Shown piece after piece: positions 55,792 through 64,000 of a stretch of 64,000 bases of DNA. Every line of letters begins with the position of its first letter. Position 1 is the stretch's first letter. The position numbers and the translations under genes are program-made. The notes under the pieces are model-generated. The model worked only from the letters and a program-made list of their open reading frames with translations, was not told the DNA's origin and ran no database searches. This DNA comes from Omphiscola glabra (taxonomy: Eukaryota > Mollusca > Gastropoda > Lymnaeidae), in assembly GCA_964017045.1 (NCBI GenBank), contig OZ024801.1:30724049-30788048 (forward strand). The letters run 5' to 3'.

Positions 55792-57078
55792 TATACGTTT
55801 TTAATGTAAGTTTTACCATGTCATTGAGTTTGCAATTTTGTTTTTAATCGTATAATGACCATTGGAAACATTATATAACCGGATAATCCGGATAATCTAT
55901 TCTGTATTGCAGGTCTTTATAAAGTGACAGCTTCCACCGATCGCTCGTGTCGTTTGTCCGAAGCTGTGCTATAGAGACGGACACAATTTGAAAGGGTCTC
56001 TAGCAGCGCCACCTATGTACTCTGTTGTCTTCATTGAATGGACGCATCAATTCTAAGTGAGGGCTTTGACCTGAAGCGCGCTTTTGAAAGGTGGCATTCA
56101 ACTATGTAGAATATTTCTTTATTTGAAAATAATTTTTTACATTTTTTTAATGGAAAATACAAGACCTCTGAAGAATTTCGGGTTAACACCCCCCCCCCCC
56201 CCCCCACACACACAGACTTTTCTCTCCCTCCAATCAACTTCTTGAACAGATCTGTGGCATAAATGAGAATTTCAAATAGATATCGGCATACAATAAACAC
56301 ATTAAAAATGGCCGTCTAAAACATATCAACTCACATCGATGTACTCTCTCACCCAAAACTCAGGTTATTTGATGCTTTCATCAGTGGCGTATACGCCAAC
56401 TAAACGCATCACCCCTTCACTTAAGTTGCGCGCCTGAGACAGAAGTGTTCAGTTTTCATTTCTTTTTTTCATGACCTTGTCGGAAAGATGTCGACAAAGA
56501 TGTCACACAAAACCTGGGGATATTTGGAAAGAGTTAGAGAGGATAGCTAGAGACCGGAGAGGCTTAGAAAGAACTTGTTAATGGACAATGCTCCACGAGA
56601 GGCGTAGCTAAGGGGGAGCAGGGGGGGCAGATGTCCCTTGGCGCTAGACTAGTTAGGGGCGCCTAAATGTGCTTTGATATCATTTTATTGATGAAAATAA
56701 GTTGAGAGTTGGAAAAATAAAGTAGGCTCTTTACAATGAATATTGTCCCCGTGCGCCAAACACTAATAATAAAAAGATGATGAAATTACATTTTCGTGAT
56801 TTTTTTTTTCAATCCCAATTTGCATTGTGAAAAATTAATAATTAATAGACCCATAGATGAACTACTCAACTTGAGACTACGCCCCCCCCCCCCCAAACAA
56901 CACTGAACTATTCAACACCGCATTGAACTATTCCAAAACATCACGTGTTTTCCATTCTGCGCCGTCCGTCTGAAATGACTGGCCCCGCGTGGTGTTTTAT
57001 TTCTTTGATTGAACTGTTTACATTCTTTGGCATCATCACACTGGTGCGTGGGTCTGGCGGCCTACAAGCTTTACCTCC
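55410..57078. other. No gene seen
   Basis: Contains a (GT)n microsatellite (about 55758-55789) and C runs at about 56190-56206 and 56883. A GAGAGGCGTAGCTAAGGGGG string at about 56597 looks like a degraded MITE end. A CGTCACGTG-rich patch lies just before the peptide gene. Confidence 0.45.
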
Positions 57079-57086
57079 TATAAAAA
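57079..57086 (+). promoter_or_regulatory. TATA box candidate of the peptide gene
   Basis: TATAAAAA at 57079-57086 lies about 450 bases upstream of the ATG at 57536. A start site near 57110 would place the 32-bp array in the 5' UTR. It is the clearest TATA motif in this GC-richer stretch, but chance cannot be excluded in an AT-rich genome. Confidence 0.4.
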
Positions 57087-57104
57087 CCTGGAAGCCTTGG
57101 GCTC

Positions 57105-57425
57105 AGTGAGTGTCATCCTCCGAGAGCAGGCAGCGCCCCGTGTGTCATCCTCCCGACAGCAGGCAGCGTCCCGTGTGTCATCCTCCGAGAGCAGGCAGCG
57201 CCCCGAGTGTCATCCTCCCGAGAGCAGGCAGCGTCCCGTGTGTCATCCTCCGAGAGCAGACAGCAACCCGTGTGTCATCCTCCGAGAGCAGACAGCAACC
57301 CGTGTGGCATCCTCCGAGAGCAGACAGCAACCCGTGTGTCATCCTCCGAGAGCAGACAGCGTCCCGTGTGACATCCTCCGAAAGCAGGCAGCGTCCTGTG
57401 TGACATCCCCCGAGAGCAGACAGTG
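57105..57425. repeat. 32-bp minisatellite in presumed 5' UTR
   Basis: About ten units of GTGTGTCATCCTCCGAGAGC plus AGGCAGCGTCCC, with CAACCC and CGCCCC variants. Lies between the TATA candidate and the peptide gene's start codon. Confidence 0.95.
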
Positions 57426-57535
57426 TCGTTTGAGTGATTCGGCCAGCCGACTTGTTGATACCTGCATCACCTATTTGTGAGGCCTTGACTTTCTACAAGT
57501 GTCCGTCCGTTTACCTCGACTCCACAGCCAAAAAA

Positions 57536-58769
57536 ATGAGTAAGTACATTAGTAATATCCACAAGGTCATGAAATCTGGCACTATCGACGATGTACAGAA
57601 GGATCGTAACGAGAATACTTCGTTATGGTCTAGAGATGCATTGTGTTGTTAGGTATGGTCTAGAGATGCAGTGTGTTGTTAGGTATGGTCTAGAGATGCA
57701 TTGTATTGTTAGGCATGGTCTAGAGATGCATTGTGTTGTTAGGCATGGTCTAGAGATGCATTGTGTTGTTAGGTATGGTCTAGAGATGCATTGTGTTGTT
57801 AGGCATGGTCTAGAGATGCATTGTGTTGTTAGGTATGGTCTAGAGATGCATTGTGTTGTTAGATATGGTCTAGAGATGCATTGTGTTTTTAGGCATGGTC
57901 TAGAGATGTATTGAGAGATAATCTGCTATCGACTATGTTTACAGCTGGGTAAAAAGAGTAACTTCGTTTAATAGCAATCTCCCTTTTTTTGGGTCTCTAG
58001 TGTGGTTTACTTTGTCAGTTCAGGAATTTTTGTTTTTAAGTTTCTAGTCTTCTTCCCTCCGCATGGTTCTTAATGCAAAATTTAATACGGGTGTAAGGTG
58101 CAGATGTCAGGTGAGCTATAGACATAGTGGTGATAGTCGTCAATGAAGAACCAAAAAAAAAATTTTTTTAAATGTAAGGACTTACCCCAAATATAATGTT
58201 TGAATCGGGGTATCAGCATGTTGTGTTGTGCATTGTGCATAATTTTCTTTTCACGTCACTACCAAATTTACCGTAAAAGCTCAATACCACGTCACAAACA
58301 TGTTTGAGAATTCGGTGGCGAGTCGACACACGTTATCATTTTTTTTTTCCGAAAACTTTTTTTTTTTAAAATAGTTATCTACAAAATAAATGGCATTGCC
58401 TCCCCTCATCTTTTCCCATTGGTTAACCCAAACCCCCCCCCCCCCTTTTTTTTTTCGGTTCTTTTTTTTTCAAAAGTTTACTTTTACTTTTATATTTTTT
58501 TCTCAGGTTTCAAGCCTCGCCAACTCCTCGCTGCTCTCTTGCTCCAGCTCGTCCTTGGGACCGTCTTCAGACAAGCTAGCTCCCAGTCGACGCCGAGCAA
58601 CTGCGCCAGCATCTGCAGTGCGTGCGCAAATGCGAAATACTGTGGCGCGTGCGCACGACACCATTGCTACAAGCGTCGCGCCGCAGACGGCCAGCTCGGG
58701 GTCAGAGTTTTTCCCCTTCTACGTGATCCAGCGGCGACACTGGACGACGACAACTTCGCGGAAAACTGA
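57536..58769 (+). CDS. Secreted cysteine-rich peptide precursor, two exons
   Basis: Exon 1 coding part 57536-57539 (ATG plus one base), donor GTAAGT at 57540-57545. The 967-base intron ends in a long T-rich tract and CAG. Exon 2 is 58507-58769 with TGA at the end. The single base left in exon 1 completes a serine codon at the junction, giving 88 residues that start MSFKPRQ. Residues about 8-22 are a strongly hydrophobic signal-peptide core, with likely cleavage near 26-28 after a small-residue ASS. Six cysteines follow at 34, 38, 41, 47, 50 and 55 (C-x3-C-x2-C-x5-C-x2-C-x4-C), then Lys-Arg-Arg at 57-59, a prohormone-convertase site. The tail is acidic, cysteine-free, ending in DDDNFAEN. This looks like a neuropeptide, hormone or defence-peptide precursor; I recognise no named family. 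Exon 2 is GC-rich against AT-rich surroundings. A is at -3 of the ATG. Confidence 0.75.
57624..57911. repeat. 30-bp minisatellite in the peptide-gene intron
   Basis: About nine and a half units of TATGGTCTAGAGATGCATTG plus TGTTGTTAGG, starting some 80 bases after the donor. Confidence 0.96.
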
Positions 58770-58936
58770 AATGATGCTCGTGGGAGGAAATCGACGACCA
58801 TAAAAGATCGTGGAATTCCGGAGACGCACTTGAACCCGGGCGACCGGAAACAAGTCGATTACAGCCATGAAATGCAAGACAACGAAAGTGCATCGAGAAA
58901 ATTGTTGACATGGGACAATATGCGACGATAGGAAAA

Positions 58937-59063
58937 CTGTGTATTCGTATAGTTTTATCAAGGACAGACAACTGTGTATTCGTGAAGTTTAATTTATCAA
59001 GGACAGACAAATGTGGATTCATTATAGGATAATCAAGGACAGACAACTGTGCATTCGCATGAT
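58937..59063. repeat. About 40-bp repeat, four units, in presumed 3' UTR
   Basis: ATCAAGGACAGACAACTGTG plus TATTCGT recurs at roughly 40-base spacing, 170-300 bases past the stop codon of the peptide gene. Confidence 0.85.
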
Positions 59064-59214
59064 TTCACGAAGTCGTCTTTCCAAACAGACGGCAATTACT
59101 CAAGAAGAAATGCAACAAAGCCATCATTTTAAAACTTTTTTTAAAAAATAGACAACGGCAGCAGTGGGTTGTTACGGCAACAAAACGAAGCATTTAAAGG
59201 CAGGCTATGCCCGA

Positions 59215-59268
59215 AATAAATGGAGACCAAAAAACTAAATAAAGGGACATAAAAAAACCAAAAATAAA
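59215..59268 (+). terminator. Poly(A) signal cluster for the peptide gene
   Basis: Three AATAAA motifs at 59215-59220, 59238-59243 and 59263-59268, about 450-500 bases downstream of the stop at 58769. They would give a 3' UTR of ordinary length. The cluster is suggestive, but each motif alone is weak evidence. Confidence 0.4.
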
Positions 59269-60352
59269 GGGAGACAATCAAAATATAATTTAAAAAAAAA
59301 TCATACTGTCTCACCCAGAATGAATTTTGTTATCTCACCTAACTCAAACAATTACAACATCGTCTATATTGTCTTTATCATTTCGTGACTTACTTTCTTT
59401 TTCGATACGCATTGGATTATTGCAACGTTTGAAAAGTTAAAAAAAAAAAAAATTAGTACACAGGGAAACAAAACATGATAACAAGCTATAACCAGTCAGG
59501 ATGTTGATGATTAGTAGTTCAGACTTGAGGACGTGGAAGAGAAAACGTGTTTCTCGTTGCACTTGGTTGGGCTTGCATTTCATTTTGATATATATATGTT
59601 ATTTTGATTTAAAAATAAGATCTGCAATTAAAAATGATTGATTTTGTTGAGAAATTGGAATTTTTTTAAAAATTAATAACAAAAAATTGTTTTTTAATTT
59701 TGAAAAAGTGCAAATTTTTAAATTGTATTAATTTTTAAATTGTATTAATTTTTAAATATATTAATTGTTTTCAAAAGTGCAAATATATTTTTTATGTATT
59801 TATTTTCAAGGAGAGATAGTTCATATCAGTTATCGGGTTAATGTTGGAAAATAAAAAGTTTGAATGCATCGCTTAGTGTTTCAAGAAAACAAAACAAAAC
59901 AAAAACATCTTGCCTTTTAGTGTTTTATTTAGAGAGTATGTCAAATTGTGTGGTTTATGTTTACGTTGTAATGTCTGATGTGTGTGTGGTTGCGTGTGTG
60001 GTTGCATGTGTGGTTGCGTGTGAGGTTGCGTATGTGGTTGCGCGCGTGGTTGTGTCTGTGGTTGCGTGTTACTTGTTGCGCGCGTGGTTGCGTGTGTTTT
60101 GTAATGTGTGCGCGTTGTGTAGATGGTTAGAAAAAATAAAAAGCCATGTTCACAATGGATTAAAAAAAAAAAAATTCTTTGAAAAGGAAAATAAATTATA
60201 CAGATTATAGTTAAAAAACTATCGTGTTTACACACTAACAACCACCTGTACCTCAACCACCTGTACCGCAACCACCTGTACCGCAACAACCAGGAAGGGT
60301 TGAAAAAAAGGGGGGGGGGGAGGAGGAGTGATAGTGTTATGAAGTTTTTTTA
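59269..60352. other. No gene; simple repeats
   Basis: AT-rich sequence, then an irregular GTGTGTGGTTGCGT repeat (about 59978-60110) and four CAACCACCTGTACCG units (about 60239-60290), plus a G run near 60310. Frames through these are artefacts. Confidence 0.5.
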
Positions 60353-60460
60353 AAAATGTGTGTACGCTCGTCAGTAGCAGAAAGTCATTGGGTCACGTGA
60401 CTAAAAAAAAAAAGGTTGGGGGGCGCAGCGTTATCACCATATCGGCGGCGAATCCTTGAA
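60353..60460. repeat. Dispersed repeat, first copy
   Basis: AAAATGTGTGTACGCTCGTC, AGTAGCAGAAAGTCATTGGG, TCACGTGAC, then after an A run GCAGCGTTATCACCATATCG. The same order occurs at 61632-61720 with minor changes, directly after an RTE-like LINE fragment. It is probably the element's 3' untranslated end. Confidence 0.6.
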
Positions 60461-60606
60461 CCAATACATGGGGTGTTATCGTGAACCCACACGACGGTGG
60501 GGCTCAGTGGGTTGAAACGATGTGCTCACCCATTGGCCGCCTCCAGGAAACCAACCCATAAATGTATGACTAAACATACCTATAACAGGGTTCTGTTCAC
60601 AGAAAA

Positions 60607-60682
60607 TTTGACGATGCATAACAAGAGAGATGCATAACAAGAGAGATGCATAACAAGAGAGATGCATAACAAGAGAGATGCA
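60607..60682. repeat. 16-bp minisatellite, five copies
   Basis: Units of GATGCATAACAAGAGA. Confidence 0.95.
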
Positions 60683-61459
60683 TTCAAAAGAATACGTGGT
60701 TTAATCCGTGTTCAATTTCTCCTAGCTTGATTTTTGTTTAGCTAGAAAACGAAACCAGCCCCCCCCCCCCCCCCAAAAAAAAAACGTCAAGGAAAAGAAA
60801 AAGAAGATGAAGGGGGAAAAAATACTAAAAGGCACAGGTACTGAATTTTTTTTAAGAGTGCCCTTTTATGTTTACGTTGGTGATTAGAGCTAAAAAAGAA
60901 CAGGTGGGAAATTGGGGGGTTGGATTTGGTGGGGATTTGGGGAAGTGGGATTGGGGGGGGGGAGTGGGATTTGGGGGTGGGGTGGGATTTGGGGGGGGGG
61001 CGAAGACAGAGAGACTAAGAGTTGTATGAGATTTGGGTAAGGGTTGTGTAGTTAATCTGATTGGCAATCAGACTCAATAACACAGACTCCAACAATGAGT
61101 GAAAGCATAACACACATTTTTAAAAAATGTTGTAAATTAAATCTCAACATTATAAAGACGCTCACGTTGATTCGGCGCACGCTGGCAAATTATGACAAGA
61201 TTATGGGAAAAGGACACGTCATACATTTTGATTTCTTTCGGTCAAGGCCGGATGACCACATTGAAGCCATTGATGGTTTGTCTGGTTAGTGAGGCTTCTC
61301 TTACTTCCATTTCCATATTCAGTACACCGATATAATAAACGTTTATATTCACTTACAGAAATAAAAGAAAGAATATCGGCCGGAAACGGGGCATGCTTAA
61401 GTAGCCACAAAATACTCATGTAAAATATATATATATATATATATTTAACGCATGGGGGA
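60683..61459. other. No gene; homopolymer and G-rich repeats
   Basis: C run at about 60759-60774, several TGGGATTTGGGGG words at 60900-61000, and (AT)n near 61425-61443. No recognised gene. Confidence 0.5.
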
Positions 61460-61631
61460 GAAAAGTTCTCCGGGAAAATATACGGACCAATAAGGGGTGA
61501 ATATGGATGGAGAATGAGGACCGACCAGGAATTGTACAGTCTATGTCAGAATCCCAAGGTAGTCGCAGAAATTTGAAGAAAGAAAAAAAGGTTGGCCACG
61601 CTGGGCAGGACACTTATGAAGTTTAAAAAAT
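61460..61631 (+). mobile_element. RTE-like LINE fragment (C-terminal end of ORF)
   Basis: The frame from 61460 reads EKFSGKIYGPIRGEYGWRMR then TDQELYSLCQNPKVVAEI and stops (TGA 61574-61576). Another frame continues GWPRWAGHL. These are the conserved tail motifs of RTE/BovB-type and similar retrotransposon ORFs (YGP...W..R.N.EL..LY..P.I...I...R..W.GH). One frameshift and a stop show it is dead. The dispersed repeat at 61632-61720 follows at once. Confidence 0.7.
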
Positions 61632-61720
61632 AAAATGTGTGTACGTTCGTCAGTAGCAGAAAGTCACTGGGTCACGTGACGAAAACAGGGGAACCGCTGT
61701 CACTCCATCGGTGGCGCATT
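61632..61720. repeat. Dispersed repeat, second copy
   Basis: Matches 60353-60460 (ATGTGTGTACGTTCGTCAGT, AGCAGAAAGTCACTGGGTCA, CGTGAC). The following CTGTCACTCCATCGGTGGCG also aligns. Position immediately after the LINE fragment suggests a 3' UTR. Confidence 0.6.
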
Positions 61721-62050
61721 AAAATTAAAACTGAGTCTCAATTTAAAATAAGCGTTCGTTAAAAGTTTTGTAAAACCCGTTGATTTAAAAAATAGTCAAC
61801 TCTCCCAGTTAGCACAAAATTATAATTTGAACGGGTGCGTTTTCTGTCTTTTTTTGGAAAGGGGGGGGGGGGGTGTGAAAATAAGCTTGTATACATTTTT
61901 AGTAGTAACAAAAAAAGTGTGTATATATAAGTGTTATGTATTTAATTTTTTTTTATTGCTTCCTAAACATTATTATTATTATTCAGAACCCCCCCCCCCC
62001 AAACCAATTTTTTTTTTCTCATCCATTTTCTTTCAGCCTCAAAATAAAAT
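61721..62050. other. No gene; poly-G and poly-C runs
   Basis: G run at about 61860-61873, C run at about 61988-61999, TTATTATTATTATT before it. Nothing coding recognised. Confidence 0.5.
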
Positions 62051-63229
62051 GAGTAGTACAATCATCCCCGCTGTCCACGTTGAGTAGTACAATCATCCCC
62101 GCTGTCCACGTTGAGTAGTACAATCATCCCCGCTGTCCACGTTGAGTAGTACAATCATCCCCGCTGTCCACGTTGAGTAGTACAATCATCCCCGCTGTCC
62201 ACGTTGAGTAGTACAATCATCCCCGCTGTCCACGTTGAGTAGTACAATCATCCCCGCTGTCCACGTTGAGTAGTACAATCATCCCCGCTGTCCACGTTGA
62301 GTAGTACAATCATCCCCGCTGTCCACGTTGAGTAGTACAATCATCCCCGCTGTCCACGTTGAGTAGTACAATCATCCCCGCTGTCCACGTTGAGTAGTAC
62401 AATCATCCCCGCTGTCCACGTTGAGTAGTACAATCATCCCCGCTGTCCACGTTGAGTAGTACAATCATCCCCGCTGTCCACGTTGAGTAGTACAATCATC
62501 CCCGCTGTCCACGTTGAGTAGTACAATCATCCCCGCTGTCCACGTTGAGTAGTACAATCATCCCCGCTGTCCACGTTGAGTAGTACAATCATCCCCGCTG
62601 TCCACGTTGAGTAGTACAATCATCCCCGCTGTCCACGTTGAGTAGTACAATCATCCCCGCTGTCCACGTTGAGTAGTACAATCATCCCCGCTGTCCACGT
62701 TGAGTAGTACAATCATCCCCGCTGTCCACGTTGAGTAGTACAATCATCCCCGCTGTCCACGTTGAGTAGTACAATCATCCCCGCTGTCCACGTTGAGTAG
62801 TACAATCATCCCCGCTGTCCACGTTGAGTAGTACAATCATCCCCGCTGTCCACGTTGAGTAGTACAATCATCCCCGCTGTCCACGTTGAGTAGTACAATC
62901 ATCCCCGCTGTCCACGTTGAGTAGTACAATCATCCCCGCTGTCCACGTTGAGTAGTACAATCATCCCCGCTGTCCACGTTGAGTAGTACAATCATCCCCG
63001 CTGTCCACGTTGAGTAGTACAATCATCCCCGCTGTCCACGTTGAGTAGTACAATCATCCCCGCTGTCCACGTTGAGTAGTACAATCATCCCCGCTGTCCA
63101 CGTTGAGTAGTACAATCATCCCCGCTGTCCACGTTGAGTAGTACAATCATCCCCGCTGTCCACGTTGAGTAGTACAATCCTCCCCGCTGTCCACGATGAG
63201 TAGTACAATCATTCCCCGCTGTCCATGAT
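62051..63229. repeat. 31-bp satellite, 38 copies, almost perfectly uniform
   Basis: Units of GAGTAGTACAATCATCCCCG plus CTGTCCACGTT. I see no change in the first 35 or so copies. Only the last two carry substitutions (CATCC to CCTCC, GTT to GAT) and one inserted base. There are no spacers, so it is not a CRISPR array. The uniformity implies very recent amplification or active homogenisation. Confidence 0.98.
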
Positions 63230-63612
63230 AAACGGTCCCATTTTTGTCCTTTAATGCCAACGATGCTTGTCCAACCAATCAAAGAAACGTGGTGATCTTG
63301 ATGCGCATTTGAAGGCCACACGAAGTTCTCATATTAATTCAGATTTAAATGACAGGACTTTCAAATCTTAAAGAAAGAAAAAAAAAATTTGAAAAAAAAA
63401 GAGAAACCCCAAAGTCTCTGTTTACTTCTCATACTGCAACTGCAAATCGTTCTCTTGAGACTAGTCATGAAATGTCATTACTCATTGCTAAACATGGGGA
63501 CAATCATACTATACTATGGGAGAGAATTTAATCAAACCTTAAATATCAGCATTTCTTAAAACAGTTTTCGAAAAAAAAAAGATGACAAAGACGTGAAAGC
63601 AAGTGTTCGCGG
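63230..63612. other. No gene seen
   Basis: Unique sequence with short A-rich runs; the open frames are short and featureless. Confidence 0.5.
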
Positions 63613-63764
63613 CAGAGGCGTAACTGGGTTTTTGGTGCCCTTGGCTAATTTATTTTTTAAATAATAAAAATTTAAAAATTAGAGATTTAGCGGCGCCCTT
63701 TTGAACAGGCGAAGGCCGGCGCCTTTGGCAACTGCCCCAATGCCAAGCCGTTGTTACGCCTCTG
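63613..63764. mobile_element. hAT MITE (CAGAGGCGTAAC ends), perfect TSD
   Basis: 152 bases with perfect 12-base inverted ends CAGAGGCGTAAC and GTTACGCCTCTG. The target duplication GTTCGCGG is on both sides (63605-63612 and 63765-63772). No coding frame. A TTACGCCTCTG end also occurs at about 1234-1244. Confidence 0.9.
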
Positions 63765-64000
63765 GTTCGCGGATGTGTCTGGTATTTTAAACACGCAATA
63801 TGAAAAAGAACTCGCAGAAACGCAAAATGATGCGCTTGTTGTAACTTTATTGATACAATGAAAGGAGCGATGGTGTGTCTTCATGAGGAAACAGAAATCA
63901 AATGTTTAAGACAGCTATTGTTACCGTTTCCATCTTCACATTTAGCTGAATGTGGATTTAGTGCCATGCGTGATTTTCTGCTTTAAAAAAAAGAACTTGG
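63765..64000. other. No gene seen
   Basis: After the MITE, no recognised domain. The stretch from about 63825 (ATGATGCGCTTGTTGTAACT to GAGGAAACAGAAATC) could be edge of a further element, but it runs out of the window. Confidence 0.3.

Noticed and set aside
58390..58803. A 137-codon frame overlapping the peptide exon in another phase
   Set aside because: It is a shadow frame. It begins in the intron's poly-C and poly-T tract and gives arginine/serine-rich sequence, while the other phase gives signal peptide and ordered cysteines.
62051..63229. CRISPR array
   Set aside because: Perfect head-to-tail units with no spacers, in eukaryotic DNA with introns and LINEs.
1..64000. tRNA, rRNA, or bacterial operon features
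   Set aside because: No cloverleaf with A and B box spacing, no rRNA core words and no Shine-Dalgarno-led gene clusters were recognised on reading both strands.

Overview
The window looks like genomic DNA of an invertebrate animal, most likely a mollusc and plausibly a heterobranch gastropod. The evidence is indirect. There is an intron-split myophilin/transgelin-type muscle gene, a CR1/L2-like LINE with a TTA-repeat 3' end, many short hAT-type elements (some very like elements I know from vertebrates and from reports in pond snails), and extreme density of minisatellites and poly-G/poly-C tracts. The species call is inference. Nothing bacterial or viral was recognised.

Layout. 1-1.25 kb: a 15-bp minisatellite and a dispersed element with a second element nested in it. 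2.2-10.4 kb: decayed exons of two unrelated genes, a PAK-type kinase and an NCKAP5-like coiled-coil gene. The NCKAP5-like exon is present twice with different disabling lesions, and a 5'-truncated LINE and a 45-bp minisatellite lie among the fragments. 10.4-14.6 kb: AT-rich, no recognised gene. 14.65-17.85 kb: a nearly complete LINE with a 1,011-codon endonuclease plus reverse transcriptase frame. 18.6-23.8 kb: a mariner-type MITE, a second copy of the 15-bp minisatellite, and a 39-bp satellite. 23.8-29.5 kb: the best-supported gene, a five-coding-exon minus-strand myophilin/transgelin homologue (204 aa), with a long repeat-poor 3' flank.

30-64 kb changes character. It is an archipelago of more than 25 tandem arrays with unrelated units of 15-39 bp (largest: 27 bp x about 73, 31 bp x 38, 17 bp x about 45, 21 bp x about 41), interspersed with hAT-like non-autonomous transposons. 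Many of these keep 8-bp target-site duplications (TSDs) that can be read directly. Three are close to the SPIN/URR1-like hAT type that is known for horizontal transfer.

Inside this repeat field is a gene that whole-ORF inspection would miss: a two-exon gene (ATG at 57536, 967-bp intron, second exon 58507-58769) for an 88-residue secreted cysteine-rich peptide precursor. It has a TATA box upstream, and minisatellites in its presumed 5' UTR, intron and 3' UTR. This is the best candidate for something undescribed. Nothing links the genes here into one pathway. Most long open frames in the window come from tandem repeats whose unit length is a multiple of three.
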